64,000 bases of DNA from Meandrina meandrites. Taxonomy: Eukaryota > Cnidaria > Anthozoa > Scleractinia > Meandrinidae. The translations under genes and the position numbers were made by a program. The notes under the pieces were generated by a model. That model was not told the origin of the DNA and ran no database searches. It was given only the letters and a program-made list of their open reading frames with translations. Location of the stretch: contig OY855904.1 of the NCBI GenBank assembly GCA_963693305.1, positions 12,608,496 to 12,672,495 of the forward strand. Reading direction: 5' to 3'. Position 1 is the stretch's first letter, and every line of letters starts with the position of its first letter. Positions 1-12,700 of the stretch are shown here, in pieces.

Positions 1-1073
1 TGTGGATTGCGAGATTGATAAATTAAGTTGCATACAAGCTCGTTGTTTTGTTTTTTGTTGTTGTTGTTGTTTTTGTTTTGTTTTTTTTGTTTATTGCTTT
101 ACGTACAACCCCTCTTTTGAAGGGGCACTGTCACTGGGACTTTTGCGTTTCAATGTGAAAATGTGTTTAAGATGAAATGCAACGCTTTTTCACGTACACA
201 GAATACTCCCAGAAAGTCAAGAGAAGGGAATCTATTAATTTTCTCAAAGAAAGAGCAAACCATAGTCAGTTACGGGCGATTTTTCCACAAAACAAAGGAA
301 AAACTTGAAAAATCAGCCTGATGTTTTTAAGATGCAGCCCTTCGCATCCTGGCGATCCGCAGCCAAACACACCTTATTATAGTCTCAGAAAACTGGTTGG
401 GCAGTTTTAAGCGAAACTGAACCAGTATTTTTGGGTCTCCTGTGATTAGAATGTCTTTTGACCTTTTTTATCCTAAAACGATCACTCAACGTCGTTCCCA
501 GGGCTTTTCCCTTTTACGAGGAGGCGGTTGACCACCCCCACGAAGAAGGGAAATGCCCTGGGAACGAGGTTGACGATTACTTGTACTGTAAAGTATAATT
601 TACGCGTACACAATATTATACTTAACACTAGAGAATGTGCTCCACATTAATTAGTTACAGGCTTATTGTTACTAATAAAAAGATGAAGAGAAAATTGGTA
701 ATCACGAGGAACTGAAAAATTGATTGATATCCTAACATGGCCTCCTACTTTTACTCAAGATTTTGATTCTATTTCCCGGCAGTCGAGAAATCTTTCGCAT
801 ATTTCCTTTCAATCTTTGAACTACACAAAGGTGTATTTTGATCAAGGACGGAACAAAAAACCGTCTTGATAATTTTAGCATTGGGCCGACGAACACCATT
901 TTGGATATGTTGCTTTCTCCATGTGGTCAGGCAAACATATCCGCCTAGCTAAATCCGCCTATGTACTACCTCCTCCTCCAACTTCGTCCCCAGGACTTTC
1001 TCTTCTTCGTGGGGGTGGGCGGGAAAAGACCCTGGCATAATGTAATTCATAATGTATGAATTCCTGTGTAATG
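1..1073. other. Gene-free flank resembling the DNA 3' of the transporter gene
   Basis: No coding exon was recognised here. Bases 1-45 align with about 50834-50880, and bases 655-740 resume the same alignment with about 50863-50955 (shared words include cacgaggaactga and cattgatatcctaac-like text). The roughly 600 bases between look like an insertion relative to the 50.8 kb copy. Because 50834 lies only 50 bases after the transporter stop codon, the window may begin just after the stop of a tandem paralogue. A dispersed repeat is the alternative. Confidence 0.5.
488..575. repeat. Small inverted-repeat (hairpin) element
   Basis: The left arm around gttcccagggc pairs with gccctgggaac on the right, with about 25-base arms around a GC-richer loop. 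A decayed relative lies at 980-1036 and another at about 38472-38532. Non-autonomous palindromic repeat; no coding content. Confidence 0.6.
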
Positions 1074-2041
1074 AAATATTCCCGGGGGGGGGGGACTCCC
1101 ATATGAAATGGACGGGGATGCTCGTCGTCTCGCTAGGGGTGTAAATTTCGGATTTTGGTCTCGCTTAGGGTGTTCTGGGCAAAATGTCATTAATTTTAGT
1201 CGTCAAGATCTCGTTTATTGTTGCACACGAAGAAATAACAAAAAAAGAAAGAATTTTGATTCGTTATATTTACTCTTTTAGGGGTCTGCATAAGCTTTGG
1301 TCACGCCCAGATTGGTCTCTTTTAGGGGTTAAATTCAAAATTTCCGACGAGCATCCCCGTCCATTCCGTATGGGAGTCCCCTACGGTGGCCCACAAGTGC
1401 ACACCAAATTTAAATCACTCACACTATATTCAAATCACTCGCGCCGAATTCAAATCGCCCACACCAAAAATCAAATCTTCACACCGAATTCAAAAACACT
1501 CGCACCAAATTCAAATCACCCACACCAAAAATCAAATCTTCACACCGAATTCAAAAACACTCGCACCAAATTTAAATCGCTGACACCGAAAATCAAATCT
1601 TCACACCGAATTCAAATCACTCACACCGAATTCAAAAACACTCGCACCAAATTTAAATCGCTCACACCGAAAATCAAATCTTCACACCGAATTCAAATCA
1701 CTCACACCGAATTCAAAAACACTCGCACCAAATTTAAATCGCTCACACCGAATTCAAATCTTCACACCGAATTCAAATCACTCACACCGAATTAACACTT
1801 CCGGTCAGCGCTCTCGCCTACCTGCTTCGTAGGTACCTCATATATAGTATTTATAATGTACCCTAATATTGTAATCCTAGTATTCTTCACCTGCTTTTTA
1901 CTTTGCTTACTTCCGCTACTTCCGTTTACTTTATTCACTTGAGATTCTTTGCAGATACTTTGCTTACTTGAGATACTCTGCTTACTTGAGATACTTTGCT
2001 TAATTGAGATGCTTTGCTTACTTGAGATGCTTGGCTTACTC

Positions 2042-3170
2042 AGGGCTAGAAATAACGGCCGCATGGATGCCGGTCAAGATGACCGGCCAAACTAAATTTA
2101 GCTCGGACATACCTCGTTTCTGTCCGGTCAAATATAACATGACATTTTCTCCTAATTAAATACACAATATCAACCCTCCACCCCTAAAGCAATAGCCAAC
2201 GTTTTTTTCTGAAGCTGTTGAAATTGTTCTTCTTCTTGCTGCTTGTTTATTTTAATAATACATGAAAAACGCACGTGAAATCTACATCTTTCGATGAAAA
2301 AATTCCGGAGGTGACATTTGCAAAAGTTCCAAAAAGGAGACCACAGATTTTGTACAAATCATTGATAATCTTAGAGAAAAACAAACAGGCCAAAGGGCTT
2401 ATAACCCATGGCCCCAAGCATTGAAAAGTAATGTGTCATTTGCTAAGTTTAGCCATTCAGACAAATACAAATTATGAGCCAGACATGAGACACTTACAAA
2501 ATCACATCATTCATTACCTGTAACAAAAAAACGTTGAAAAATAGAAACTAAATTAGATTGTAGTCAGCAATTGACAATAGGGTTTCATTCATGAAAATAC
2601 AAGTTTCATTAAAAAAAGTTTTGTTTTCAACATTCATGAACATGAAAAACAAGACAGTGTAGAATTACATTTCACACGAAATTTGCATAAATTTAAACTT
2701 TCAAATAAGAAGTAGTTGAGACATTTATAGAATGAAAACTCGCTCTAATAATTTTTGGATTCTGATCTGATTGTTATTTTCTGTGTATTGACTATTTGAG
2801 AGCTGAACTCATTCACGAAAACTAGAGGCTTTTTCATTGAACTGCTTGCAGTATTCATTCAATGTAAACATACAACTGGGTTCATATACTACGCACGCCG
2901 CACGCAACACCGTGAAAATGCCACAGCAAATGTTACATGTAAACACACTACAAAACTTGCGAAGATGTAAAATAGTGTGTTCATTTGTAATTTTCATTTT
3001 CAAGTGATGTGCATACTCATAGTTAATAGGTGAATAACATGGAAACTTTAGTATATTTTAGTATGATCGAATTTGACCGGTCAACATGACCGGCAAGTCG
3101 AACGTTTGACCGGTCAAAGCCCCAATTAGACCGGACATTGTCCGTTGACCGGCCGTTATTTCCAGCCCTG
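2042..3170. mobile_element. Inner hAT-like element with GGCCGGTC-rich ends
   Basis: The left end reads agggctagaaataacggccg and the right end is its imperfect inverse (cggccgttatttccagccctg). Both subterminal regions are rich in gaccggtcaa. Ends of the form CAGGGCT-x-GAAA resemble hAT-superfamily termini. No convincing 8-base duplication was seen. The AT-rich interior (about 2140-3060) shows no gene; the small minus frame at 2809-3003 has no recognisable domain. Confidence 0.45.
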
Positions 3171-3261
3171 TTAATACTTGAGACTCTTTGCTTACTTGAG
3201 TTACTTTGCTTACTTGAGACTCCTTGTTTACTTGAGATAGAAGTAAGTTTGCTTGCTGAAG

Positions 3262-3586
3262 TAAGCAAAGTATCTGAAGTAAGTAAAGTAACTGAAGTAA
3301 GCAAAGTATCTGAAGTAAGCAAAGTAACTGAAGTAAGCAAAGTATCTGAAGTAAGCAAAGTAACTGAAGTAAGCAAAGTATCTGAAGTAAGCAAAGTAAC
3401 TGAAGTAAGCAAAGTATCTGAAGTAAGCAAAGTAACTGAAGTAAGCAAAGTATCTGAAGTAAGCAAAGTAACTGAAGTAAGCAAAGTATCTGAAGTAAGC
3501 AAAGTAACTGAAGTAAGCAAAGTATCTGAAGTAAGCAAAGTAACTGAAGTAAGCAAAGTATCTGAAGTAAGCAAAGTAACTGAAGT
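3262..3586. repeat. 36-bp tandem array in one foldback arm
   Basis: Two 18-base half units alternate, gaagtaagcaaagtatct and gaagtaagcaaagtaact, for about nine dimers with almost no divergence. The matching left arm (about 1965-2040) has only a few units, so the right arm has expanded. The array is open in several frames only because its period is a multiple of three without stops; those frames are not genes. Confidence 0.85.
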
Positions 3587-4349
3587 TTGAAGCAAAGTAA
3601 CTGCAAAGAATCTCAAGTAAGCGAAGTATCTCAAGTAATATAAGCAGAGTATCTCAAGTAAGTAAAGTATCTGCAAAGTATCTCAAGTGAATAAAGTAAC
3701 GGAAGTAAGCAAAGTAAAAAGCAGGTGAAGAATACTAGATTACAATATTAGGGTACATTATAAATACTATATATGAGGTACCTACGAAGCAGGTAGGCGA
3801 GAGCGCTGACCGGAAGTGTTAATTCGGTGTGAGTGATTTGAATTCGGTGTGAAGATTTGAATTCGGTGTGAGCGATTTAAATTTGGTGCGAGTGTTTTTG
3901 AATTCGGTGTGAGTGATTTGAATTCGGTGTGAAGATTTGATTTTCGGTGTGAGCGATTTAAATTTGGTGCGAGTGTTTTTGAATTCTGTGTGAGTGATTT
4001 GAATTCGGTGTGAAGATTTGATTTTCGGTGTCAGCGATTTAAATTTGGTGCGAGTGTTTTTGAATTCTGTGTGAGTGATTTGAATTCGGTGTGAAGATTT
4101 GATTTTCGATGTGAGCGATTTAAATTTGGTGCGAGTGTTTTTGAATTCGGTGTGAAGATTTGATTTTTGGTGTGGGTGATTTGAATTTGGTGCGAGTGTT
4201 TTTGAATTCGGTGTGAAGATTTGATTTTTGGTGTGGGCGATTTGAATTCGGCGCGAGTGATTTGAATATAGTGTGAGTGATTTAAATTTGGTGTGCACTT
4301 GTGGGCCACCGTAGTTCCCCCCCCCCCCCCCCCCCCGGGGAAATATTCC

Positions 4350-5318
4350 ACAGTTCGTCGCGTTACTCGCGTATAACCTTGTTAACATCAATCGTAAAAG
4401 GGTAGAAAGAAAGTAATTCAGTGAATTTGCGCATGTGTGGAGCAAGGTCCATGCTAGCAGTTCAGTTTGCCAGCTTTGTGGCGGATCTTGCGAAAACCGT
4501 CATTAAAACGGGCGGCAAAGAGAAAAATCTTGAAATCTCGAAAAGTCGCTTGTATGGGCCACCTATGATCTTTTCTCCTGTTTATATAGTAACCTAAACA
4601 AACTTAGACCTTGGAAGTGTTTGTGGGTTCATCTTGTTACTGTTTCGATCGGAATTGTAAAATTAAAGTCTTGGACACTGTATGTTGCGAGCGTAATAAA
4701 GGGAATAACACTGAAAGGTGGCATAAAAAGCCAAAAACAGCGAAAATAGCCAAAAAACACAACGGACACACAAGAGGTGGGTTTGTTTTATTCATCTTAC
4801 GTAAAGAAGTCGTTATTTAGAAGTACTTAGTGTTCTAAATCAACGATATTTTATTCCCACAACGTCTTATAAAGGGCTTAAATTCTCAACGGTTTCTCGT
4901 GTAACCTAATACAGCGTAAACTGAAAGGTCACGTTCCGACTCACACAAGCGTGACGGGAGTTTGGCACGGCTGTGGGCACATCTATCTTCTGGGGTTATT
5001 TCCTGTGTTTCGGATGAACGCTCCTTTAATTGCCATGCCTACTAGTATATCCGGCGTCTGCTTTGTTCGTAAACATGATTATCGCGTTAACCAGTCAGAC
5101 CAGTGCATACAAGGGTTTTCATTGCAAGTGACGTTGTGCATAACTGATGGCCGGAATTGAGTAAATGCTGCTGTTTGCCAGCAAAAACCACAAAATCCTC
5201 CTCTTCCGATTTCTTTTGATAATATTTTTACTGCTATGAAGGGATTGTCTTATCTGCCCAGTATATGCCTTTTATGATTGGCACGAGATACCAAATTGTT
5301 TTGACAACACACAACATT
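4350..5318. other. No recognised feature
   Basis: Moderately AT-rich single-copy-looking sequence. Two short plus-strand frames (4611-4820 and 4951-5160) have neither recognisable domains nor convincing splice contexts, and I treat them as chance. Confidence 0.4.
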
Positions 5319-5525
5319 ACATACGACCGTGGCTTTTGCTGTGAAACTTTGCAGCTTCTGTTGTGAAACTTTTACGATGATTACATTACAACATACGACA
5401 GTGGCTTTTGCTGTGAAACTTTGCAGCTTCTGTTGTGAAACTTTTACGGTGATTGCATTAGAACATACGACGATCGCTTTTGCTGTAAAACTTTGCAGCT
5501 TCTGTTGTGAAAATTTTAAGTTACA
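5319..5525. repeat. 72-bp tandem repeat, about three copies
   Basis: The word ggcttttgctgtgaaacttt recurs at 5331, 5403 and (with changes) 5475, an exact 72-base spacing. Each unit also contains cagcttctgttgtgaaa. Because 72 is a multiple of three, open frames exist on both strands, but their proteins are just this repeat. Confidence 0.85.
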
Positions 5526-6714
5526 TGACGTCATACATAACTGTAGTTAGTGATTCCGGTCGACAGTGTGGTCACACCAACGCAGTAAGTTCTGATAAGC
5601 CCTTTACATAACGTGCGAGCGGTAATTGAGGATTGGCGGGGGTACACCTGAAGCCCGTTTTTCCACCGCTTAACTTGTGTTTATTGCGAATATCTCGCTC
5701 CCGTTTCAAGCATTCCCTAAACCCTTAGCTCATCTCACAAAGCTATGTTTAGCGGTGTTTTGTAAATTTTTTGGTGATTTTTGGGGATGTTTGGGAAGAG
5801 ATAGTTTTTCTCAAAGGATTAGTAAAATTTGGAGAAATAAGAAATATTAAAGATTTAATGTGATTTGAAAATTAGAATTTGAAGTTAAAAATTAGTTGAT
5901 GGACACCCAAACAGTCCCCTGACAACCTGGGGTGCTCTTGCGTTGGGGTCAACTGTCTGGTGGTGTTCCAAAAAATTATTTTCTTTCTTCTATCCCTTCT
6001 TCACTCAAATTTACGTAGACCCCCACCTCATCGATCGTCCCCACTTCATGAGTCCTTCATATGTTAGCTTATGTTCGTGCGGTTATTAAACCGTCGGCGA
6101 AGAATTAGAGATTAGGTCAAAATTGTTACGGATGCTAGACACCGCAAAATTTTAGCATTGATGAAGCTACTCGTTAGGTTTTCGTATTATGTAAATGTTT
6201 GTTTGGTTTCGTTTCTTTCTCCTGACTCAGTTATTTTCACGCGGGGTTTTTAGTTTTTGCATACTTATGTACATCACGCACGTGCACCTGCCAGAGGCGA
6301 AACGTCAACGACCACATTCTGATTGGCTGTTCGTTTGTAAACCGAGGTTCAACCCGTACATATTACTTGGGAAACGCTATAATGAGTTTGGAATTGTTTT
6401 GGATCACCGAGGTGTAAATTTCCCTGTAGTTAGAATGAACAGAGAAGAAGTCACATTACTGAATAGCTAACTAATTAAAGCTATCCCTGTCTTAACTTTA
6501 GTTAGAAGCCTTGATGTAACCAGAGCCATTGCCTCGATTGGAACCCAGAAGAACAAAATAGATAAATTTGCCACTTAACATGTAAATTAAGCTAAATTAG
6601 TGGCGGCGCTTGTGAGGGTATCAAAACATAATATATTTAGATGGAATATAATAACAATACTGTAATGAAATTCAAATTATTTGAATACAGATTTTGGGAA
6701 ACTTCGAAATAAAC
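5526..6714 (+). other. Upstream region of the transporter gene
   Basis: No exon was recognised. The likely promoter and 5' untranslated region of the SLC18B1-like gene lie here, but no TATA box or clear start site was identified. The 91-codon frame at 6195-6470 has no recognisable domain. Confidence 0.35.
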
Positions 6715-9700
6715 ATGGAGCGAAAAGGCCTGACACCAAGCAACGACTCTATCGAATCCGACAGTTTCAATGAGATATTCAAGGAAAAGGCTGAAAGAAA
6801 CTTCGACGTCAGCGATCACGAACTTGGTTCGGCATTATTAGCAGAGGAAGCGACAACAAAAAGCCGTTTTTCATGGTCCCTTCTTAAAGCAGCAATATTG
6901 GCTTCGTTGTGCCTTGTCACAGTGTTGTCATTCGGAGCGCTTTCCTTAATTGCACCGTTTTATCCACATGAGGTAAGTTCAGTTATTAATGGCGAGCAAT
7001 TCTGTTGTGTTTTCAAAATAAAGGCCCACTCATCTCTGCTCCACAATCCCGCTAATACGCCCTTGGTGATCATCTTTCTGGTAACAAAACAATAACCCTT
7101 CGCCATCCAAATTTTCCATTTTATCTAACGTCCACACAGAGCATTGGAATAACGAATAAATTTGTAGGTAGAGTGCAAATATATATGACATCCCCAGCGA
7201 GTATCATATAGGATTATGCAAGGCTGTTTACAGCTGATGTATAATGAACAGTTATTGGATGAGGTTTTTGTGATATCCGGAATAATCAAGGTCGAGGTAA
7301 GGGGTGGACCATTTGATTTTTGTTGGGGGGGTTGCAGGATTTTTAGGCTGCTAGATATTTTTTTTATTCTTCCAGCCATGCAGGATTTTTTTTAATCTCC
7401 ATGTCCTTGCACGATATTTTTTAATGGAAATTTAAAGCACAAATTTTGAAGTTAACTTGACCGTCACCAGCCATTCAAAAATCACCCTATTAAAAACTGC
7501 CTTTACACGCAATGCCTTTTAAAGTTTACATCTTTCTTTCAAAGCAATAAAGAGTTTCATCTTTATTCAATGCACAAAGAAACGCATCTCCACTAGCCCG
7601 GGGCTAGTGGATTTCCCTGTCAGGCGAGTGGATGTTATGCATCACTTGCCCACTGGGCAAGTGAACGTTTTTTCCTGCTAATTACGTAACGCTACTGAGA
7701 AAAGCCTTCAGACTTGCGTGTAATGGTTCCAACTTGTCCAAAGGGCGAGCTGGAAAATCCGTCTTATTTGCACCCTGTTTATTACTTTCAAAGCAAGAAA
7801 GAGGGACTGCAAAGAAGGAGAAATTGAATAGTAATCTGGCTTCTCAAAATACGTATTTATTGTATTTGGAGTTATCTAGAGTTTCAAAAAGATGGGGGTT
7901 CAATAAATGGGGACTTCACTGTAGATTTTACTAGTTAAGATGAATTTTGAGTGGACGTAGAAGCTGGAGGGGACATAACCAGCAGGTGTTGTCAATGGTC
8001 CTTTCTAAAGGCCAGTACCAGGACAGTTCCATTCACACAAAAATCCTTTGCCACGCTCTGATTACGGCTGCTCGATATTTTTTCCCTTCTTAACAATTAT
8101 GCATGATATTTTTTTTAAACCAGAAGCACATGCTCGATATTTTTGGGGGGATTTGCACAACCCCCCCCCCCCCCCCCCCCCATCAAAAATCTAATGGTCC
8201 ACCCCTAAGTGTAAGGCTTCGGCTGATAACACTTACTGAGACCTTGATTACTCCGGATATCACAAAAACCGAATCCAAAAGTTTTTAATTATACATTGTA
8301 TAAGAAAACAACGATAAACATACTGTTGATAAAGAAGCGAATCGACGAGACATGTTTTTACTTCGCTGTGTGCGAGGTGCCACTTACCATCCGTTTACTT
8401 GACAGTCTAACGGAAATCATGCAATGGGCGCGCAACCTACAGATTATTCACTCATCTGCTAGCAGATTAGTGAATAATCTGTAGGTTGCGCTGATTCCCA
8501 GAATTACCTGCAGGCTCTTAGCCAATGACAAGACAGATAATGACTACAATGTCAGAAGTCTTCTGACAATGTATAATAATGAACGATTATCCTCTGGTAG
8601 TTAATGCGTAGCTAAACACCACAGGGAGCTGTAGAAATCCTACAGGATAAGCCAATCAAATAGCTGTATTCATTAAAGTTATTTTTGGTATCTTTTTTTC
8701 TTTGGTTATTAATTACATGCATCTCGTCTTCGGTCAAGGATTTGTCTTCGGTGAAAACTGGTCATGGCCACAAGCAAAAGATATAAAGGGCGAAGCCCAA
8801 ATGTGGAGCGTTATTTAAATAGCTGTGGCCGCGAAATTGACATCTCGGGGTTAATTGCGCCATATCTGGCTGCTGGAGCGAGACTCGCAGCCAAGACTTC
8901 AAGGACGTACGAGCTACGGCTCATGGCATTAGAAGAGTTTGCGGTACAGAATGGCGATGATGCCATTCTGTTTGGTCCAAACAAAAGGCCCTTTTTAGCG
9001 GCCACATTGCAAACCTTCATGCGTAAGTATTACTTTTCAGTCCCGATATAGTTATGACAATCACCAGTTCCGAGTTCTCCAATGCACATTTTGTTCTGTC
9101 GCGTGCTTTAGAGAACGTTTTTTATAACGCTGTTTAGTTCGTATATAGTGTATTCGTTAAATCTTTCATTTGTTCTGACAAAATCAGCTCAATATTCACG
9201 CTGTTGTTGATTTTATTCGTGAGTGGTCATGCGGCTGATGAATCATTGAGGCTCGCCGGATGTGCAACTAACACGCGGTGACTTGTGAAATTTTAAGTTT
9301 TCAACTTTAAATGCATTTGTGGGTTTATTTACACTAATTTAAACTGGCCTCCGCCCAAAGAATAATTTTGAACAATTTCGTTCTCATTAGTGATTACTTA
9401 CACCATTAGCATTACGCTTTGAAACGACGGTTTGCAATAACACAAAACCTGGTAAAGGAATAGTAAGTCATTTTTAACGCGATCGCAAAATGTGGTGAAT
9501 CTATTAGAACCATAGATTGCGTTATCGCAATACATGGTTTAAAAAGTGAAGGTTATAGTCCATACTTTTGAAACCACAGTTTGCAACAACGCAAAACCTG
9601 GTCAAAGAACAGTAACCGTGATCGCAAAATGTGGTGAATCTATTAGAACCATAGATTGCGTTATCGCAATATATGGTTTAAAAAGTGAAGGTTATATAGT

Positions 9701-12700
9701 CCATACTTTTGAAACCATAGTTTGCAACAACGCAAAACCTGGTCAAAGAACAGGAAGACATATTTAACCGCGATCGCAAAATGTGGTACATCTACTGTAG
9801 CCGTAAATTGCGTGAACGCAATATGTGGTATAAGAAGTGAAGGCTATATTTTGTAACTACTTGGTGACTGCACAGTAAGTCAATGTTTTAAACGAAAAAA
9901 CAAAACAAAATGTGTTTGTTTTAATACTTGCAGGGAAAAAAGACGCGAAAAAAAATGGTAACATGTGCTTCTGTGTGGCACGCGTGTAGGCCAGGTTACC
10001 CAGGTTATTGGGCCCTTCAAGATGGCGACGTCTTTACGAACAAACTCGTCAAACATACCTGAAATGGGGAATCTAAATAGTCGAATGAGAAGGATTTCTT
10101 TCCTTATGAGAACTGCGAAAAGCTGCAATCTTCAGCGAGTACAAAAGCTATGTGAACTTTTTTTTTTTCGGCGTGAAAAATCTGCGAGCAAATATTTTTT
10201 TTCTGTCGGGTTTGTAACTGTACTAGTTTGTGGCAAATGTGCAATTACTGATGTTATTAGGCTTAAACCTTTAAACATTTTGTTTTCCAGAGGTGATGGG
10301 TGAAACAAAGGGGAGGAAAATTGGCACGTTACGTTGTCGTGGGCTCAAACCTCCAGTTATCAGGGGCTATGCAGCGGCCTTTAATTATTGGTTTAGTGCG
10401 TTTGGGCACACGGAGCCATACAGCGAGGCCATTGTTTCTGCTGCTGATGGCTCGCAACGGGTTATTCCAAAGGGAAATCCCATGACTTCACCTGGTAGGT
10501 TATATAATGAATCAACTAATAAATACTAATTGTCTGTAGAATTGTGTTATTTAGTTAACTCTCTTTCATACAACAATTCTATATTGCCCACCTTAGGACA
10601 TTCTTTTTCGAAGTACTGTTAAAAGAAATGCTCATTTCTCTTTCTGTTTTATTATTGACCATAATTTTCCTTCATTCTCATGTGTTTAATGTTACCATAG
10701 TTTACCCCGGAATTTTCTCTGACTGTTTTAGTAATAGTTTGGAAACCAAAAAGTAAAAACTGAAGACCACATACGAAAAAAAACCCGCTAGGTTTATTAT
10801 GTTCCAAAAACTGAAAACCAACTATTGTTTAACACTTCTTTGATTAAAACCATCTATTTGAATATTTTGAGAAGATTTTTATCCTCAGCTATATATGGTC
10901 ACCCTCAGGGATTACAGTGTTTAGAATAGGTAGGTTACTTTAATTTGCAGTTCACATTCCATAGGTCACAAGCACAGATCACCATAATTTATAGTGTAAT
11001 AATCCTAGAACAGTCATTGGATAGTTGCTTAGGGCTAGGTGAATTTGTTTAGTAAATGTTATTTAATAGACATAGTGCAGCAACCTGTGGATTGACCTTA
11101 AAAAGATGTGATAGTTAAGAATGATTTTTTCTTTGTGTGATAGATGTTACTCAAATGATAAAGCAGCTTGTTAAGAGGGCCACAAGACCAACTTCCAAGG
11201 ACACCCGGCGTGGGAGGGTGCCTTATGAGCCCAAGAAAGCACCACCGTTTACCCTTCAACAGCTGTTACGCATGCGTGCATACTGCCTTAATACAATTGA
11301 GGTAATCAGAAATAAATAATAAAATTAAAGGAAAGGACAGAACTGGGTAGTAGCGAGGGGTGAGACATAATAATTTTAGGAAGCCCACGAGTTCTGTTAT
11401 TTCTGCAGAAAACGGCTTAGTAGTTCTAATCTGCAATGCTATGTCTTTCACCAGTACAACGCCTATTTATATGATTTGAATTTGTTTTCTTCCACAGGGT
11501 TTACGAGGTATATGGTTATGGACTGTTACACTGTTTTCCTTTGCACTGTTCCTGAGAGGGGAGGAACCTCTTCATCTCAAGCTGAAGAACTTGAGGTTAC
11601 CTGCCAATTTCACCTTAGGTAATGAGAGGTTAATAGCTTGTCTTGCACTACCTTTTATCATATATAACATTTCTAATCACATTTCATTACAAAAAAACTA
11701 ATTTCATAATTTACTGTATGCAATTTTTACTCTCAACTTGATATCTTCAGGAAAGGCCTGGGCAAGTAATTACTACAACAAACCACTGTTTTTGACCTGT
11801 GCGTAAATAGAAGAAGTAGGAATATATAGTCGATGTTACTGGATGAAATCTCGCTTTGCCCAAAGTGGGCGTGCAAATAGTATCAGGAGTTGTGCAGAAT
11901 GCCCGAAAGTAGTATCGGGAGGTGTGATCAAATTCCCTGTACAGTGGGTGGTCGGTGATTGGTTGATGATGACAGCTCATCAGCGTAAGCAAGTACGCAC
12001 ACGACAACGTAGAAAAGAAAATTTGCTCTCTTTATTTTGCAAGGTCTCAAAGACAAAAGATACAGAGTTTATTTGTCCAAAACCATTACGAACATATCTA
12101 CATTTTTATTTAAATTTGTCCATGTTTAACGATAAGCAAGACTCGATCCAAAACTGCGACTTGCCAAATACAAACTACTTGTGTTTACGTTGGTCAGACA
12201 TCACGCTCGCTAAAAACATGTATGAAAGAACATGCAAAGGCCATAGCAACATTGGAAAAAAACTCTTTGTCAGTGCTCCAAGCTCAAGTTTTTCAGAAGT
12301 CGCCTTTTGGCGACTTCCTTTTGTAAAATGGTCGCCACTAGAAGCATTTTGGTCGGCAAAAAGCAAAGCGTTTTTAAATCAGGACAGCTTATGTTGCCTT
12401 ACATGAAGTAATACCGCTGACCATTATGAGCCGAATTAAAATTTGTTCGAAGAACGTTCCAACATAGTTATTTTCGTTTGCATTTAAGAGTTTTTTTGTT
12501 GAACTGTTCCAATTATCATGCAGAAAAGTAAATAAAAGATTAAAGATACAGGTAAGGAAGATTAACATGCAAAACAAGTTTAATTCTTGTACAGTACACT
12601 ATAACAATGGAAAGGAAATGTAGTTTGCAAACTTTATAGGCGGCTCCATGATTGAAGGCATCAAACAACACAATAAGGAATCTGAGCAATGAGGTATCCT

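Larger units (their letters stand above)
1384..4311. mobile_element. 2.9 kb foldback element with satellite-filled terminal inverted repeats
   Basis: The ends read cggtggcccacaagtgcaca and its reverse complement, each bordered by TA (1382-1383 and 4312-4313), consistent with a TA target duplication. Each arm has an outer block of short tandem units built on caccgaattcaaatc (1390-1793 and 3828-4290). Next comes a near-identical unique block of about 110 bases (1797-1910 and 3712-3826), then units built on cttacttgagatactttg. The arms are several hundred bases long, so the strand could fold almost end to end. No transposase is visible, so it is non-autonomous. Confidence 0.75.
1083..4340. mobile_element. 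G-run inverted-repeat element, split by a nested foldback insertion
   Basis: The left end is a G run (1084-1094) followed by actcccatatg and ggacggggatgctcgtcg. The matching inverted end (cgacgagcatccccgtcc, then tatgggagtcccc) is at about 1349-1381, and the terminal C run (4317-4336) lies beyond the nested insertion. The 9-base word aaatattcc flanks both sides (1074-1082 and 4341-4349) and is a probable target-site duplication. Relatives are at 25475-25799 and 42494-42786. The open frame through the interior is not a gene. Confidence 0.65.

Noticed and set aside
1184..1795. 203-codon frame rich in HTEFKNTRTKFKS-like repeats, with its mirror at 3819-4445
   Set aside because: It translates the foldback satellite; both strands and several frames are open because of the repeat, and no start, domain or splice context supports a gene.
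3023..3676. Long minus and plus frames of LTSDTLLTSV and SKVSEVSKVTEV repeats
   Set aside because: Pure translation of the 36-bp array, open on both strands.
11843..12406. 187-codon plus frame
   Set aside because: Lies in recombinase intron 4, runs into the ggtcgcca element, has no recognisable domain and would interrupt a well-supported spliced gene.
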